This document shows, in pieces, positions 13,701 to 26,698 of a stretch of DNA of 64,000 nucleotides. Where the stretch lies: assembly GCA_963921795.1 (NCBI GenBank), contig OY997659.1, forward strand, positions 26,580,403 through 26,644,402, in the 5' to 3' direction. Origin of the DNA: Nannobrachium achirus (taxonomy: Eukaryota > Chordata > Actinopteri > Myctophiformes > Myctophidae). Positions within the stretch are counted from its first letter, which is position 1. Every line of letters starts with the position of its first letter. The position numbers were made by a program, and so were the translations under genes. The notes beneath the pieces are model-generated. The model saw only the letters and a list, made by a program, of their open reading frames with translations, ran no database searches and had not been told where the DNA came from.

Positions 13701-14400
13701 ATGGTCCATCATTATTAAATGTCTCTTGTTGGATGGGAGAGGCGCTTTATCAAAAACAGCCATTCATCAGGCGCTGTGCAAGACAGCTCACATCTGACCT
13801 CTGCGGCAATAATGCCGCATCAAGTAGGCCAACTACCTAGTTTAGCGGCAGAGCAGGGAGCAGGGGCCGGCTCCAAGATTAAGTGCGCTGTTTCAGGTTT
13901 TCATTCCCAGGGGCTCCGCCGGCTGATGTTGTATTGATTGCAAAAGTTTACCAGTAAGTATCACAAACAACAATAGCCAGGTCAACGATCGGTGATGCCT
14001 GAACCGCTATTCCCCGGCGGGGGGCTACACGTTCAGGGCTAAAGCACTGCCATCATCATGGCTGTGTGCAGGGCGCAGAGAGGGCTCTCCCGAGCCGGGA
14101 GAAGAGAGGTGCACGGGCTGCTCCTACTGACATTTAGGAAAACGATATGTCAGTGTGAAATGAGCAAGCGTGAGATAATTATAAGCCTTTGCATTATAAA
14201 AGGCTGCATCGACAAACTGTCCGCCAGGCCTGCCACAAAGAAACCCAGCCCCCTGTTAGCTGCTTCTGCTCGTTTTCTCATTTAATCGTTTGGTAAAAAA
14301 AAAATGGATATGTCCAAAATGAAGACCTTCACATATGCGGGAACGGCTGTAAAGGATCTAAATGTAGAATGAAGTGCTGTTTTCCGCCAAACTACTCAGT
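10740..14400. other. Gene-free interval
   Basis: It contains a short CA tract at 10,890, a CT-rich stretch at 10,970-11,010 and family B copy 1. The rest is unique; 11,070-11,480 and 13,800-14,280 are less AT-rich. No coding frame of note. Confidence 0.55.
11581..11690. mobile_element. MITE family B, copy 1
   Basis: Family B elements of about 110-130 bp carry GTTAATTTAACWCTGAGAG on one side, CTCWAGAGTTA on the other, and ATGGACCC/GGTTCCATTTGG words between. Here AGTGTTAATTTAACACAGAG and TCTCTCAAGAGTTACAAG bound the copy. Confidence 0.6.
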
Positions 14401-14402
14401 TC

Positions 14403-14518
14403 TAAAGCCTTATTTATACTTGGTTGCATGCCGTGTCATGCACTGAAAATAGCAGATATACAAGCTTGAGTATGAGCGTGTAGATATGTAATTTCAACTA
14501 AGTATAAATCACCCTTAA
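14403..14518. mobile_element. Palindromic MITE, family A, copy 3
   Basis: The element opens TAAAGCCTTATTTATACTTG and closes AAGTATAAATCACCCTTA. Inside are GAAAATAGCAGATATACAAG and a diverged second core. Both ends are well preserved. Confidence 0.7.
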
Positions 14519-14863
14519 CGCTTGTGTAGTGTGTGTGTGTAAAAAAGGGGGGGGGAAAGCATCCAAACAAGAATTTGTTAGAGGAAAAGCTTACAGTGCT
14601 GTACCACTGACATGACTGAAAGGACTGAGCGGTAAAGAACGGAATTCACCCTGAGGCTATCTCCGGCTGACTGAATGATGGCGCATCCTTGGCCCTGTAT
14701 GGAGGACAACACACAGCCCTCCATCACGGTGCCACCGGACCATTACCAGGGGGAATGCTGTGACTAGCTGCACCAAGCAGGCCTTCCTCCACTGCCCCAT
14801 GGAGCTAATCATGTGATTTGATGCAATGACAGAGTAATGACACAGATTGGTGGTGTGTTCAGC

Positions 14864-14876
14864 TTCCCCCTGCTGG
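14864..14876 (-). promoter_or_regulatory. Candidate CTCF-type motif in the gene desert
   Basis: On the minus strand the sequence reads CCAGCAGGGGGAA, close to the CTCF core. It lies in unique, non-repetitive sequence. Its orientation is opposite to that of the motif at 62,398. Confidence 0.25.
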
Positions 14877-15589
14877 AGGCTCCAGAGGAGGTGTGCTGAA
14901 GCACTGTGTGAGCCGGAGCCAGAGAGGCGCCACATGGTACAGCAACTTGCCCGATACCTTCCAAGTACTCTCACATGTGAAATCAAGATTAATGGCGCTG
15001 CTGAGGGATTCTTTTATGTCCTTGAGTAACTATATTTCTCTTAATGAGGAACATTAGCAGTAATAAAACTACTGAGAAGTACAAGCCGTTAATTAATGCT
15101 TCTACATTACCGGTGGATGGGAATAACTGAGTAGCAGGACCCATTGGACCAAATATTAAAGGTGCAATCTGTAGGCCCATAATTTCCAGCGCTCCAGTGC
15201 TAATTCATCATTTCAGCCACTGTGATGTATCCCCATACTAAATTTCTAAACTATGCCGGTGAAACTTTATTACAGTACTACACATATCATCCTTCACGAG
15301 TTTCAACTTATCTTAAGCAGAGTTGTAAATTGCCATATTTGTTACAGCTTATTATTATGTATGGTACAATTAAACATAACTGCACCTACAGAAATCTATA
15401 TAAGCACTATACAGTGTAGGCCTACAGACTTCCGTATAATTGCACATTTTCATAAATATAAACTGGAATATGTACTGAACACTATTACATTGTTCTTGTG
15501 GTTTTTCATAATGCATTTATTGTACCTTGCTTTTTCTAAACTGTTTTTGTGGGGTGTTTTGTGGTGTTGTTGTTGTTGTTAGTAAAGCC

Positions 15590-15950
15590 AAAGGCAGATT
15601 TCCACATGTGGGGGACAATGAAGTCGCTATTCCACTCTGGGCAGTTCTCCATCATGCTTAAAAGTCATTTCCAGATATTCTAAGGCCCTGCACTGCCAAA
15701 GAAGTGTACATCTCTCCAGCCTCCCTCTCACAGAGCACCTTTATCTGGGCTATAATCCTGGCTGTAATGTGCCCTCGTTAGTGAAGCACTGTTGGCCCAC
15801 ACTAGTAGCAACACAGGGAAGGCCTCAGGCACCAGTGGAATTAATTACAGACAAAAGCGATGGTGTTTGCAATTGTCATGCCAAATTTATCACTGGCCAC
15901 TTAATGTGCCTCATCTGAACTGATCCACACTAGCTGGATTGCCCCAGGGC
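15590..15950. promoter_or_regulatory. Candidate noncoding regulatory block
   Basis: Unique sequence of balanced composition with GGAATTAATTACAGAC, CCAAATTTATCACTGGCC and CCACTTAATGTGCC. No repeat or open frame explains it. Confidence 0.25.
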
Positions 15951-15989
15951 ATCTATTCTTCCTGTTCCAGAGGTAGGGTACTAGGGGTG

Positions 15990-16080
15990 CGTGTGTGCGT
16001 GCATGCAAGCGCGTGCATGCGTGTGTGTGTGTGTATATGTGCACATGCTCTCTCGTGCGTGCATGTGTATGTATACACAG
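15990..16080. repeat. Degenerate GT/GC-rich alternating tract
   Basis: GTGCGTGTGTGCGTGCATGC and (GT)n with TATATGTGCACATG interruptions; alternating purine-pyrimidine. Confidence 0.8.
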
Positions 16081-17009
16081 GGCAGAGTCCACATCTGCTG
16101 GGGGCCCTGCCTAAATCCTGGGCTGGAGGCAGTTGTGTGCTAACAATGCCCCCAGCAAATTCAGCATGTAGAAAACCCATAACAAACATGCTCACCCCCT
16201 TCCCATCCCACCCACCCGACGGCCCCTGGAGAGGATTTCAAAGCCAATCCTGACATCTTTAATTCTGTCATTTTAGTGATGATAATCCTTGATGTGCTCG
16301 GATGTGGTGTCAGTAGTCATTTGCTCCACGTTGAAGTACATCTCTACATCAGGCCTGGTAAACAAACCAAATCCTTGGATCAATTCTTAAAATCTCACAA
16401 TACTTTGTCAATAAATGCATATATATATCAAGCACACATGGTGGTTTTTAAATAATGTATCCAATAAAGCATATAATCGGGGCACATCATCGCATTCCCA
16501 CCACTGTGTGTACGCATGAACTGCTTATTAGCAAGCCAGGAGTTGTTCAACACATTGTGACAATCTCAGCAAAGCTGAAATACGGATCACATCATTTAGT
16601 TGTTTTCCTTAATCCTGTCATTTATATGGCTATTTATATCAAAAGGACACAGGGCTCTCCCAAATGCACACTTAGACATAAGCCACCATTATCTTTCTGC
16701 TTGTGCAGCAGAAAACCTAATACCTTAGTTCAATAATAATGCGGAAGGGACAGCTCCTCCAATGGTACACAAGAATAATAGGTCCTGAGGAAAACTGGCC
16801 TCCTAAAAATGCAGGTGCTTCTGTTCAGGTTGGGAAAAATTCAGCAAAAAAACAAATATTGTATCCACAACTGCATAATGCCTCATCAACACAGATTGGT
16901 TATCAATTAAAGCAAAAGTGTCTCATTATATTAATGAATAGCCTCACCCGGTAATAGCCTGTCTATTGACGTTTGAACAAAGTAAGCATAAACCAACACC
17001 CCCACCCAT

Positions 17010-17111
<102 letters not shown>

Positions 17112-18445
17112 CACAACACAGCTTGAACCCAGATGCACAGTATCAGCAACTGCGAGTATTTGCAAGGACGCAGAAAACAAAACAAAAAAAAGGGAAAAGC
17201 AAAGAGAAATTGAAGGACACAACGGGCAACTCTCAGAGGGGCTGCGTTTATTCCGGCAATTGTCATGCAAGCCTTGTTGTAAGTAATAATGTGGCCTTTA
17301 ATGACGGAATGATGGACCTGCCAAACACTGCTCCTGCCATATACTGTCTGCATGTCCCTGCCGTCCGCCTCTCACCGACCCATCTGGGACATATTAGCAT
17401 ATCCTCGTCAATTCACAGCCCACTTTAACATAATCCATATTTGTTGGGTAAAGTCCAACAGCGAGCCTTTCCGTACAGCAGTCATATGATGCTATGACAC
17501 ACTTCAAGAGCCCAGCCCACATGAACGCATGCTTGGGCAGCTAAGCAATTCAGAAATGCAAAATAGCGGGGCACACTGTTCCCTACCTTGTACCTAGAGG
17601 GACAAATCCCTTTTGGCCAGACATCTCCAGACTGTTGCCTTGGTATTCCTCCACGACAGTACTTGTGATTTTTATTCTAAGTGTTCAGGAAAGAGGACGA
17701 AAAAGGAACCAAAAGGAGCCTGCTGTCATGGCTGGGAGAGAGGGTGTAGAATACATTGAGTTGCTGAGGCATGTCACAGTATGTATGCTTCACCTATCAG
17801 GGAATAATGCCATATTTTGAAACACATTTGCTAGGTAAATATTCTTATTCATATTCTTACACTTAAAAAAAAAGTCCCTGGCTAGATTGAATGAATCCTA
17901 CCCCCCTCATCTGTTATCAAAATGAATTGTGTATCTACAAGGCAATTAATTGTTGTTCCATATTGACTATTACAGCTATAGTAGCTGCACCATACTGTAA
18001 ATGGAATATGGGTCATTATTATATACTGTATACATTCCCAGCATGTATATTTCCATTTAGAAGAAAAAAGATCATCGCTAATAGGGAATGGAAGCTAAAA
18101 GAAAGCATAAGATAAATATAATCACGCTAAATAAGGTCATGGTGGTATTCTGTACTATTGCATGCGCACGGGTAATAGCTGACTTAGTGGCTCATCCCAT
18201 AAGAGTAGGACAATCATTATTTCGGGAGAAGGGAAATTAATCTCGACCGCTTTGACATTTATTGATACTGTAATGTGACTGTAGATTATATTGAACACAC
18301 TCTGAAAATAGGTTAGAAGAAAATAAACCTCGATATCAATCAATCAGCTCAATGCAATTAGAGGGTATAGAAATACAAATCAAGTAGCAGAGAGCCATCA
18401 GAGGAATGTACCTTCTCCATGAAGACCCTGGGGAATGGTGTATGG

Positions 18446-18669
18446 CAGTGGTTCTCAAACGTTTTCATGTCAAAGACCCCCAAATTAATATACTGACCCC
18501 CATCTTTACAGTATATATTTTGTACCAGGATTCTCAAATAGCTGATGTATACCGGGTTAAAGTGGTTAAATGTAGATTGCTACATCAACACATTTAGCTG
18601 GGGACCCCCTGGATGGATCCCCCTCAAGGATACCTGGGGGTCCCCGGACTCCACTTTGAGCAGCATGTG
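18446..18669. mobile_element. hAT-like non-autonomous element
   Basis: The left end CAGTGGTTCTCAAACGTTTT is the classic terminal sequence of many hAT-derived elements. The right end GGACTCCACTTTGAGCAGCA is a degraded inverted copy. Probable 8-bp target duplications are GTGTATGG (18438-18445) and GTGCATGG (18670-18677), 7 of 8 matching. No coding capacity is visible. Confidence 0.65.
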
Positions 18670-19849
18670 GTGCATGGCATTATATATCAGCCCCTGATGT
18701 TTCTGTGATGCGACACTCAGAAGTTGGCCACAGCAAAGAGATTCTGCGGAATTCTGTGAGCCACTTGAAAGCAATACCTGTCATGGACCATCATCACATA
18801 AGCCCTTCTGAGATATCATCTCGGGGAACTTTTAACCCAGGAATTTCAAACCCTTCTGTCAAAGAGAGAGCACAGATCGCGGGATCATGACACTTAAGTC
18901 TGCAGCAGCTCTGTGCCGGGCACTACTCAAGCGCCGGACTCTACTGTCTGGCAGCCGGGGCCAGAGGCTGGCCATGTGAGTGGTTGCTTTTCACATGCTT
19001 TGGTCAAAAAACACCCTCCAGTCGAATCCTCTCACTGCAGCATACATGAAATGTTGTAAGAATACATCAAGGCAGGCTCCCCGCATGGCACTGCACGTTG
19101 AATAAAATCAAATACATCCAAAAAACGCTGCAGGGACCTAAGTGGTATAGCCGAGTAAACGGTAAACATGAGGAAGATTATAAATATTTCAAACCCATGT
19201 CAGTTGTCAGACCCACCTAGTGTTCAGGCCGGAGATACCTTGTTATAGATGGATTTCTAACTGAGGTCAACTTATGATAATGAGATGCGCTCACAGCATG
19301 ATCTACTGTATACTGTATATACAGCACACCGCACTTTCATTTCTCAAAAGTTGAGAGACTCCATGTGCTCACTCATACCTGCATCACATTCCAAACGCAG
19401 AGCAATTAGAGCAGGAGACCCATTAAGCACTGCATCACACCCAGATATCGCTGCCAATCACGCGACAATGAATTCAAGTCTTTCCAGCGCCATACTGTAT
19501 GATGACATGGTACCAATTTGAGTCTGCGCTGGAGAGGGGTCAGCGCATAAAAGCCCTGCGGTTCACGTGTCTACTCTACTACCAAACACCCCCCAAACCC
19601 ATCCCCCCAGCCATGAGGAGGGGAGCGGGACGCTTCTCCGAGGGGTGTCATGCTGCATGTCATCAGCCTGGTTAAATTGCACTGCCAGTGGGTAAGCAGC
19701 AGGGGTCACATGAGGCCCAGTGTGGACTGCAACATGTAACGCTTGGAAGACCACCGTCTGAAGGCCGGGGCCAGTAATGACTCCAAAACATCCCGATAAA
19801 GATTGAGGGGCAGCTGTTTTCATCAAAAAACACTTCGCCTCACGCACAC

Positions 19850-19878
19850 ACGGACGCACGCACATGCACACACACACA

Positions 19879-19946
<68 letters not shown>

Positions 19947-19965
19947 TGCGTGCGTGCGTGCGCGC
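19850..19965. repeat. (CA)n microsatellite with CG-containing ends
   Basis: CA core at 19,867-19,943, flanked by ACGGACGCACGC and GTGTGCGTGCGTGCG. Confidence 0.95.
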
Positions 19966-20228
19966 AAAATGGAGTAAAGCCGTACAGCGTAACCTTACAA
20001 AGGGTTGTAAGGTTTCGGTTGTTTGCACTACAGAGATCAATATATCAATATCATGTCAATAGAATCCATCCATAACAGGACAATTGTTTGGGGGGGGTCT
20101 GGATCTGGAAGTGTAGATGATACTCATTTTAGGTATGATTAAACAACCTAGCGTTTCGAAAGCAAATAAAATATCTGTTTGGGGCACAGGGAGCCCATGC
20201 TGTTACCACTGAAAACACAAAGCCCACA

Positions 20229-20356
20229 CAGCGAAAACCTTTGGTGTTAATTTTACTCTGACTGTGAAGATGGACCCATAAGGTTCCATTTGGGCCCATT
20301 TTTTTTTTTTTTACATTCTCAAGAGTTAAATTAACACTGGGGATTTTTTTACGGTG
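20229..20356. mobile_element. MITE family B, copy 2
   Basis: The copy starts TTGGTGTTAATTTTACTCTG and contains GATGGACCCATAAGGTTCCA and a T12 run. It ends with CTCAAGAGTTAAATTAACAC followed by TTTTTTACGGTGGC. The two ends are inverted copies of GTTAATTTAAC. Confidence 0.65.
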
Positions 20357-22679
20357 GCACATGCGACTCAGAGAGGCCTCAGTTGGGACGACAGCAGAGG
20401 GAGTTAACAAAGCTAATTAGGGGAGGCTGACATGTTAAAGTGAGCCGCGGCTCGGGAGTCAGCTCTATCACATATGTTTCCTTTGTGGCGGGTGAAGTGG
20501 CTCCTTTGTTTGTGAATTGATGGCGTTTCGCTCCGCCGTCCCTTTGGGTAGAAGCACTGACCTGCGGAGGCCCCGACAGTGAGAGGAGGCTCTTCCTCTG
20601 TCTCCCCGACGCCTGCTGCTCCAGCTGTCCCGGCCCCCCACTACCTCCACCCCCCCCACCCCCCACCCCAAACCTAAACCTTCCCAGAGCCCGTTGGACG
20701 CTGTGCAAGATGGGCAACACCTGTAAAAGAGCGGGCACCCCCTCCGCCCAGGCACCGAGAGGCAGCCTGCCCACCTGCTACTGAGCTCTCTGGGCCCTGC
20801 AGCTTAAACGCTCATTTTGTGCCTCTCAGCACGGGACTTATTGATATAAATAGCTGTGCACAAAGTGCACACTCTGTTTTCTCTTGGTCTGATGCAGTAG
20901 GTGTGTGTGTGATTATACTCAGTGGCACTCTCTTTCAGGTAGGGATGAAATATGAGAGGCCTGGACACAGGGTAAATGACAATCTCTCCTAGATTCACTA
21001 AAAATGATTGTGGCGGGATTGACATATATAGAAACGGACAGCGCCATGTCGAGCACTCTTCTTAATCAGGAGTTCAATATGTAATATGTAGCCACCCAAT
21101 AGTTTTATTAATCTTTACAGATGATGTAATGGATTTAATAATAACCTTACCATTTATCATGATATTGTGTGTCCTTCCTTGGTGGTACAATATAAGGCAT
21201 GTCCTTGAATAACACAGTCCACGTATAATAAGTCCATGTATAATAAGTCCATATAGTATCATTCAACATCAACATAACTATGTGAAACACTATACTTTGT
21301 CATATGACAGACAGCTAAAATACTGTACTGTAATAGCTGTATTTTTGAAGACTATTCTTGACTATTTTTGACAATATGGCATGACCAAAATAGTGACACC
21401 AGGTTGAAAGTGCTTAATAAAGTTCACATACTGCTCTTTCTATATACCAATGTGCAGTTTATGTAAGTGAATATGGTGAATAATTTTTTATATTAAAAAG
21501 ATAATATATAATTGTTGGACGCCTTTATCAGGGGGTTATCTAAGTAGCACAATAAACAGACATTGCACTTCAAAGCAAGGACATTACAGAGTTACCTTAT
21601 GGGGCCATAAACAAAGTTTGGGGAAAAGTCCATCTCTTTCACTCACCTAAGCTTATATGGCAATAGATTAATCCTGGCCCATTAAGATGACAAGACAATT
21701 TGTGTGGAAGTTGAGTGTAAATAAATACGTTGAGGAGGAGATAATACATTAGGCTGCTGGCCGGGCTATTCCATTACAGCGGCACATTTGTTTCCATACA
21801 GGGAGGAAGCCATTCAGAGGATGGGCGCCTTTCCTTCACGAGGTGAAAGTGGAATCTTGCCTCCATGAGGAAAATAAGGACATCAGGACAACCCCAACAT
21901 TAACTTTCATCACAAAAGTCATCTCAGACAACCAGGAATAGAGGCTCTCGCTCCAGCATGCTCATAAAAAGGAAAAGATGTAATACACTACCTTTGGTTT
22001 AAGGGATAACAGTAGTTTTGTCTCCATTAGGTGTTATAAAACAACAGCAACAACAACGGACCATCTGGTGCCTTGCTATTTCGACAGTATCACAGTAAAA
22101 CACTGCCCTGCCATGATTCTCTGGCACTAGTTTCCAAATGAAATTATACCGGGGGAAAAAAATGTAATAATTTAAACATTTTACAAGCCTCTTTGAATTT
22201 ACTAGCCTCTTTACATTCCAGGTGGTAGTTTTGCTGGAGGAAAGAAAGCAGTACAAGCCAAGTGGATGCATTGATTTTGCAGTAATTGATCTGATGGTTC
22301 CTTGTGATAATTGACAATTATCCCTGATTACCAGACAGGGGCTTAAAATCAGTCTAAGAAAATGACCAGCATTATGGGATGTTGTACGATGGTTGAACAA
22401 AGATAAATCAATACACCTCAGACAACAGCTGAGGAAAAACAACACAAAAGGATGTCACAACACAGCACATGCTGCTCTGCCACAATGCCATGACATGGAG
22501 GGTTGCAATGGGGGCCGGGGTCAATTGAGAGGACACACAGAAAATCTAAATAAGGTATATAACCTATAAATTGACAATTATACTTCATTACAATTCTGGT
22601 GGCAGATCCAACCTAACAGTAAATATGCGTATCAAGTGTGTACGTGCTCGTATAAGAGCATGTCCACGTGTGTCGCCAT

Positions 22680-22840
22680 GTCCATATATCTCAATGTTAG
22701 CTTTCAGCTGATTGGCCCGTTCAATTTAGCGAGACAGATGCAACTCATTGCAGCTTAATAAATATAGGGGCCCAGGGGATCTGCGCTAAACAGTTCTATT
22801 AAGTTGGAAACATGTCAGCCAATATAAAAGCAGCCTGACC
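22680..22840. promoter_or_regulatory. Candidate noncoding regulatory block
   Basis: Unique sequence with GCTGATTGGCCCGTTC (CCAAT-type), GCTTAATAAATATAGG and CCAATATAAAAGCAGCC. The last resembles a CCAAT/TATA pair, but no transcript start is evident. Confidence 0.22.
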
Positions 22841-23157
22841 CGAGGAAAGGTCAACTGTGACATGCATGTTTACCCAGGAAAACAACCAGAGGCTGGAAGG
22901 TCTTGTTTTATAGGATGTCTTCAAAAGGGTGAGAGTCTGGCTGCCCAATTGTCGGTACTACGTGATCTCGGGCCTTTGTTCCACAAAGACAGGCTTGGAG
23001 TTATCACTGTTTTTCTTTTTTCTTAGAAGCACTCAGATCCTGCCTGCTTCATCAAAGTGAAACGAACAGAGATACACATTTCATGGTTTTAAGGCACTGC
23101 AAAAAAAAACATCAAAGCCCTGCTGCTTATCAGCATGGCTATGGATGGAGAGATAAA

Positions 23158-23202
23158 CGGATGGATGGATGGCCGGATGGATGGATGGATGGATGGATAG
23201 AC

Positions 23203-23290
<88 letters not shown>
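23158..23290. repeat. Compound (GGAT)n (GACA)n microsatellite
   Basis: GGAT repeats to about 23,198 pass directly into about 20 GACA units ending near 23,284. Confidence 0.97.
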
Positions 23291-23291
<1 letters not shown>

Positions 23292-23819
23292 TAGGATGAG
23301 TGTAGGTATACAGTGAGAGAGGCAGTATAGGCAGAAGCCACTCACCCCTATACCTGTGACACGCGTTATGAGCAAAGCGTGCCGCATTGGAACAACCTTC
23401 CTCGTCATTTGCGGCGCTTGAGGAGGCACCGGGCGCCACCCCCCTCCCCCTCCCCGGCCCCACCCCCACTCCCCCTCCCGCTGCGGTGGCGGCACAACTG
23501 AACCCTGTCGTTCACAAACAGGAGAGGTGAGGAGGCCCTGCTTCCCTTCTCCCACTAATCTGCCTCCACAATGTTTAATCAGCACATCAAAACATTCAGG
23601 GAGAGGAATTTCCGTGCTTGGTGAGCATATTAGGGATGCAGTCACAGCGCTAACTAGCATTGATGAACTGTTTGCTTATGCAGTAATAATTAACTTCCAT
23701 TACATTACTTTGTGTGATTACTTTCTTAATTGCCTGAATTATGCATCAATTTAATATCTAATAACCAGTCTCAGACATTAGACACTGTTCAGACACAAAT
23801 TGCATGTAGTTTCCGAGCT

Positions 23820-24110
23820 TTAATTAAACACAGTAGAATAAATGAAACGTTGTAGGATGGATGTCTTGCAGTGATTTCCTGGGTGCTTAAATATGCTATT
23901 TATTATAAAAAGCATATAAAAATTCACTTTCACCTCAGGAAAGCAAACCACAAGATGCCAATTATAGTATGCAAGTTGCTTTGCCATGGCTTTTTCAGAA
24001 TCCAGACTAATCAATTTGTTGAGCAGGGTCTCATTGTTAAATTATGCAAATACATTACTGTGCCATTTTTTAAGTTTCAAATTTCCCTGTGCTGAACAAA
24101 ACATGTCCCT
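23820..24110. promoter_or_regulatory. Candidate noncoding regulatory block
   Basis: AT-rich unique sequence with the octamer-type ATGCAAAT (in TTATGCAAATACATTAC), TTTATTATAAAAAGC and GACTAATCAATTTG. No repeat signature. Confidence 0.25.
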
Positions 24111-24689
24111 ATAGATGATTTTAATTATATAACACGATGGGTTCTTGTTTCACACTGTTATTGTGCTCTGCTAAAGGAACTGAGACTGAGACATACAGTA
24201 TCACTAAACCAAATATAGCACGCAACTGTCCTACTGTATATGTGAAATACGTTCTCATCTGCAAAAAAACAAAAAACAAACATACAAATGTGTAATCTAA
24301 TGAGAGACATAATAATGTCTTTAATGACATCACCACCACAGAGCAATTAAATAGGACTGTTGTAGTGTAAATGTCATGTATCTGTGTTAAGGAAAGCCCT
24401 ATGCCTCAAAAAACTGTGTGACCTTGCTCATCCATCGTAATCCAATGAACAAATAAACACATTAGAATGAAGGCCCATCCTTCTTAATGCCTGCCCTGCT
24501 CAGTAAATATACAGACATGTTTAATCTAAAAAATATTAACCCTGTGTCGTAGGGAAGACAATTAAACCTAACCCATGGGAGCGCCGGGCCATTAAATGCA
24601 TTGACATTTACCTTTTCTCCTCTTAAATCATCATTTTAGCCTCACTCGAAAGTGATACATTCACATTAACCACTTGAACCCCAGCATGT

Positions 24690-24755
24690 CTATTCTGGAG
24701 GAAGGGGGGGACATTCGCCTCAAAATAGCAGATCTACAAAGAGATTTGGTGTAGA
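24690..24755. mobile_element. MITE family A fragment
   Basis: Only one half is recognisable: CAAAATAGCAGATCTACAAA. It is preceded by TCTATTCTGGAGG, a flank also found beside the copy at 52,212, which suggests a variant subfamily. Confidence 0.45.
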
Positions 24756-25272
24756 ATAGATGAAGAAAAGCGATCAGTTGTATCTCAGGTCAGTTTTTTT
24801 TAGGTGGTTAAGAATCAATACCACTGTGGTTAATAGGAGAGCGGCTGCAACGCCAATCTCTCCCCACAAACAAAGTAACAACAGATAATGTTGAATTAAA
24901 ATGGAACATAAGTTTATTGTTTAAACTCATGCAAATCACTTTGACTGGTGCTGTTAGGGCCTGGCAGCATGGTTATAGTCTGCTTTTTTTTTAAACGCTC
25001 TCCAGGGCTGGTGACGGGCGGCGGTGTAGCTGCTGCTGGCAATGCGAGGTTAGACAGAAAATGACGGCAAGCATGCGGATGCTTCACAGACCTCATGATA
25101 GTTTCCGTCTGTCATTATTTCCGTCTGACTAGTCGCGTCATGTCAGCTACCTAGAGAGACACTTTTAATGTGCCCCCCCCCCCCTGCCTCCACCCCCCGA
25201 GTCTGTTCTCCTATATCGCTTTTTTGCCCAAGCAGTGTTAGTATACCATTATTTCTTTGCTTCACTAGCTTT

Positions 25273-25419
25273 TAGGGTAATTTATACGTAGTTGTGCGGC
25301 GGTGTCGCACAACCGATCTACAAGCTCACAACGCGTCACGCTGTGATTCGTTGTGCAGCTTGTAGATTGTCTATTTCCGGTGTGCAATACGGCTCGCAAG
25401 TATAGTATAATGGGCGTTA
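25273..25419. mobile_element. Palindromic MITE, family A, copy 4
   Basis: The element starts AGGGTAATTTATACGTAG and contains CGATCTACAAGCTCACAACG with the reverse-complement half GCAGCTTGTAGATTG. It ends near GTATAATGGGCGTTA. It lies about 60 bp upstream of a tRNA-derived SINE. Confidence 0.7.
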
Positions 25420-25482
25420 GATTAATCTTGGCCTCCCATCACCCAGAATCAATTCCTGTGTTTTTAAGGAGACACAGGGCCC

Positions 25483-25612
25483 GGGCAGCTGGCGTAGAGG
25501 TCCGGGCAACTATCGCGGTTCGAATCCCGATCCCGACGACCTTTGCTGCGTGTCACCACCCACCTCTCTCCCCGTTTCCTGTCCTGTTGGAACACCTGAT
25601 TCTCTAATTAAA
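25483..25612 (+). mobile_element. tRNA-derived SINE
   Basis: Box A-like TGGCGTAGAGG (25490-25500) and box B GGTTCGAATCC (25517-25527) are spaced as in a tRNA-derived pol III promoter. The body GACGACCTTTGCTGCGTGTC and TCTCCCCGTTTCCTGTCCTG is typical of a common teleost SINE. The tail ATTAAAGAAAATAC is A-rich. Confidence 0.75.
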
Positions 25613-26103
25613 GAAAATACATTATATATGCGTTTGGGAATTTCAATGTCAATAAATTGGAGAGTGCAACAATCAATCCCATGAATACTACTGGAAATGT
25701 TTTGTAGTTACAGCCATGCTGTAAAAAACAATCTAAGGTGAGTGTTACCCTCCACATTCTCTTCAAAACAGGAGTGTGTTGTTGGATGTTATGGGTTATT
25801 AAGACTCTGGTGCAACTAATGCAAAGATGAAAGCTTGCCAAAAGCTTTTTCTCATGGGCTCATCCTCGCAACGTGCAATTTTATTTCACAACCGTTACCC
25901 ACAAGCTCAATAAGATGGTCATTTATCACAGTGCTACCCATGAATCAAGTCACGTTGTAAAATCGATCATTGATTCACCTTATTCCCTTGTTTTTCCATC
26001 TGAGCCACATAATGATCATTAAACTGACCACAGTATGTCCGAGAAATGGATTTATAATCCAGCATGCACAGTGTGAAACATCATGAAAAGAGTATCCTGA
26101 AGC

Positions 26104-26214
26104 AGAGCCGAAAATAGCCAACCCAAAAGCTCACAGGGTGATGGCGTTGTGGTCTTGTAGATCGGCTATGTTCGGGCAAACGACACTGGCGTATGATGAA
26201 GCATAAATTAAGCA
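26104..26214. mobile_element. Palindromic MITE, family A, copy 5
   Basis: GCCGAAAATAGCCAACCCAA and CTTGTAGATCGGCTATGTTC mark the two halves. The right end has GACACTGGCG and AAGCATAAATTAAGC. This copy is more diverged than copy 4. Confidence 0.6.
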
Positions 26215-26567
26215 TGAGGAAAAAATAGCGTACAAAAGAAACACCCAATAATCTACTTTGTTTAAGATACCATTATTTCTTTACTTTCTGCAAGTCCGGC
26301 TCTGTGGGCTATACAGCTGCAGAAACTATGGGGCTCAAGCCCTCCTGGCTACAGTCCATCCCTATGCTTTGCGCACGTGATCCCAGCCTAGATGAGCATG
26401 CCTTAATGGGCCTGCTTAGCCCCATCATGACCCAATGAGTGCCGGCTGTGGAGTGGATGTGCCTGGTGTGTGTGTGTTCCCAGCAGGGAGACAGTGCCTT
26501 ATGAAGGTCACAACTGCACTAGTCTGGGGCTCTCTAAGTGAACCCTGGAGAGGGTAACAAGCCACGT

Positions 26568-26698
26568 CTAAGGGGTGATTTATACTTAGGTGCACGCCAG
26601 TGTCGCACACACCAAAAATAGCAGATCTACAAGCGCACAACGCATCGCAGCACGGCACGATTATGAGCTTGTACAGCACACAAAAGTACAAATCAGCC
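26568..26698. mobile_element. Palindromic MITE, family A, copy 6
   Basis: The left end TAAGGGGTGATTTATACTTA and GTGTCGCACACACCAAAAAT are close to the apparent consensus. The core GCAGATCTACAAGCGCACAA follows and the right half is diverged, ending AAAAGTACAAATCAGCC. Confidence 0.7.

Larger units (their letters stand above)
18680..23150. other. Gene-free interval
   Basis: It contains the CA tract at 19.9 kb and family B copy 2. A GC-rich patch at 20,560-20,780 gives long but unconvincing minus-strand frames rich in Gly, Arg and Ser. Bases 20,800-22,680 are AT-rich and unique. Confidence 0.5.
23291..25270. other. Gene-free interval
   Basis: A C-rich patch at 23,430-23,490 is followed by unique AT-rich sequence with a candidate block at 23.8-24.1 kb. 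A C11 run lies at about 25,174. No gene is supported. Confidence 0.5.

Noticed and set aside
20379-20774. A 131-codon minus-strand frame in a GC-rich patch
   Set aside because: The Gly/Arg/Ser-rich composition follows base composition. An overlapping frame is equally open and no domain or splice signals are convincing.
23139-23660. A 173-codon minus-strand frame
   Set aside because: Half of it is Leu-Ser-Val-Cys repeats from (GACA)n and the rest has no recognisable features.
25483-25560. Possible functional tRNA gene
   Set aside because: Boxes A and B are present but the acceptor stem does not close and a SINE body and tail follow; it is a SINE head.
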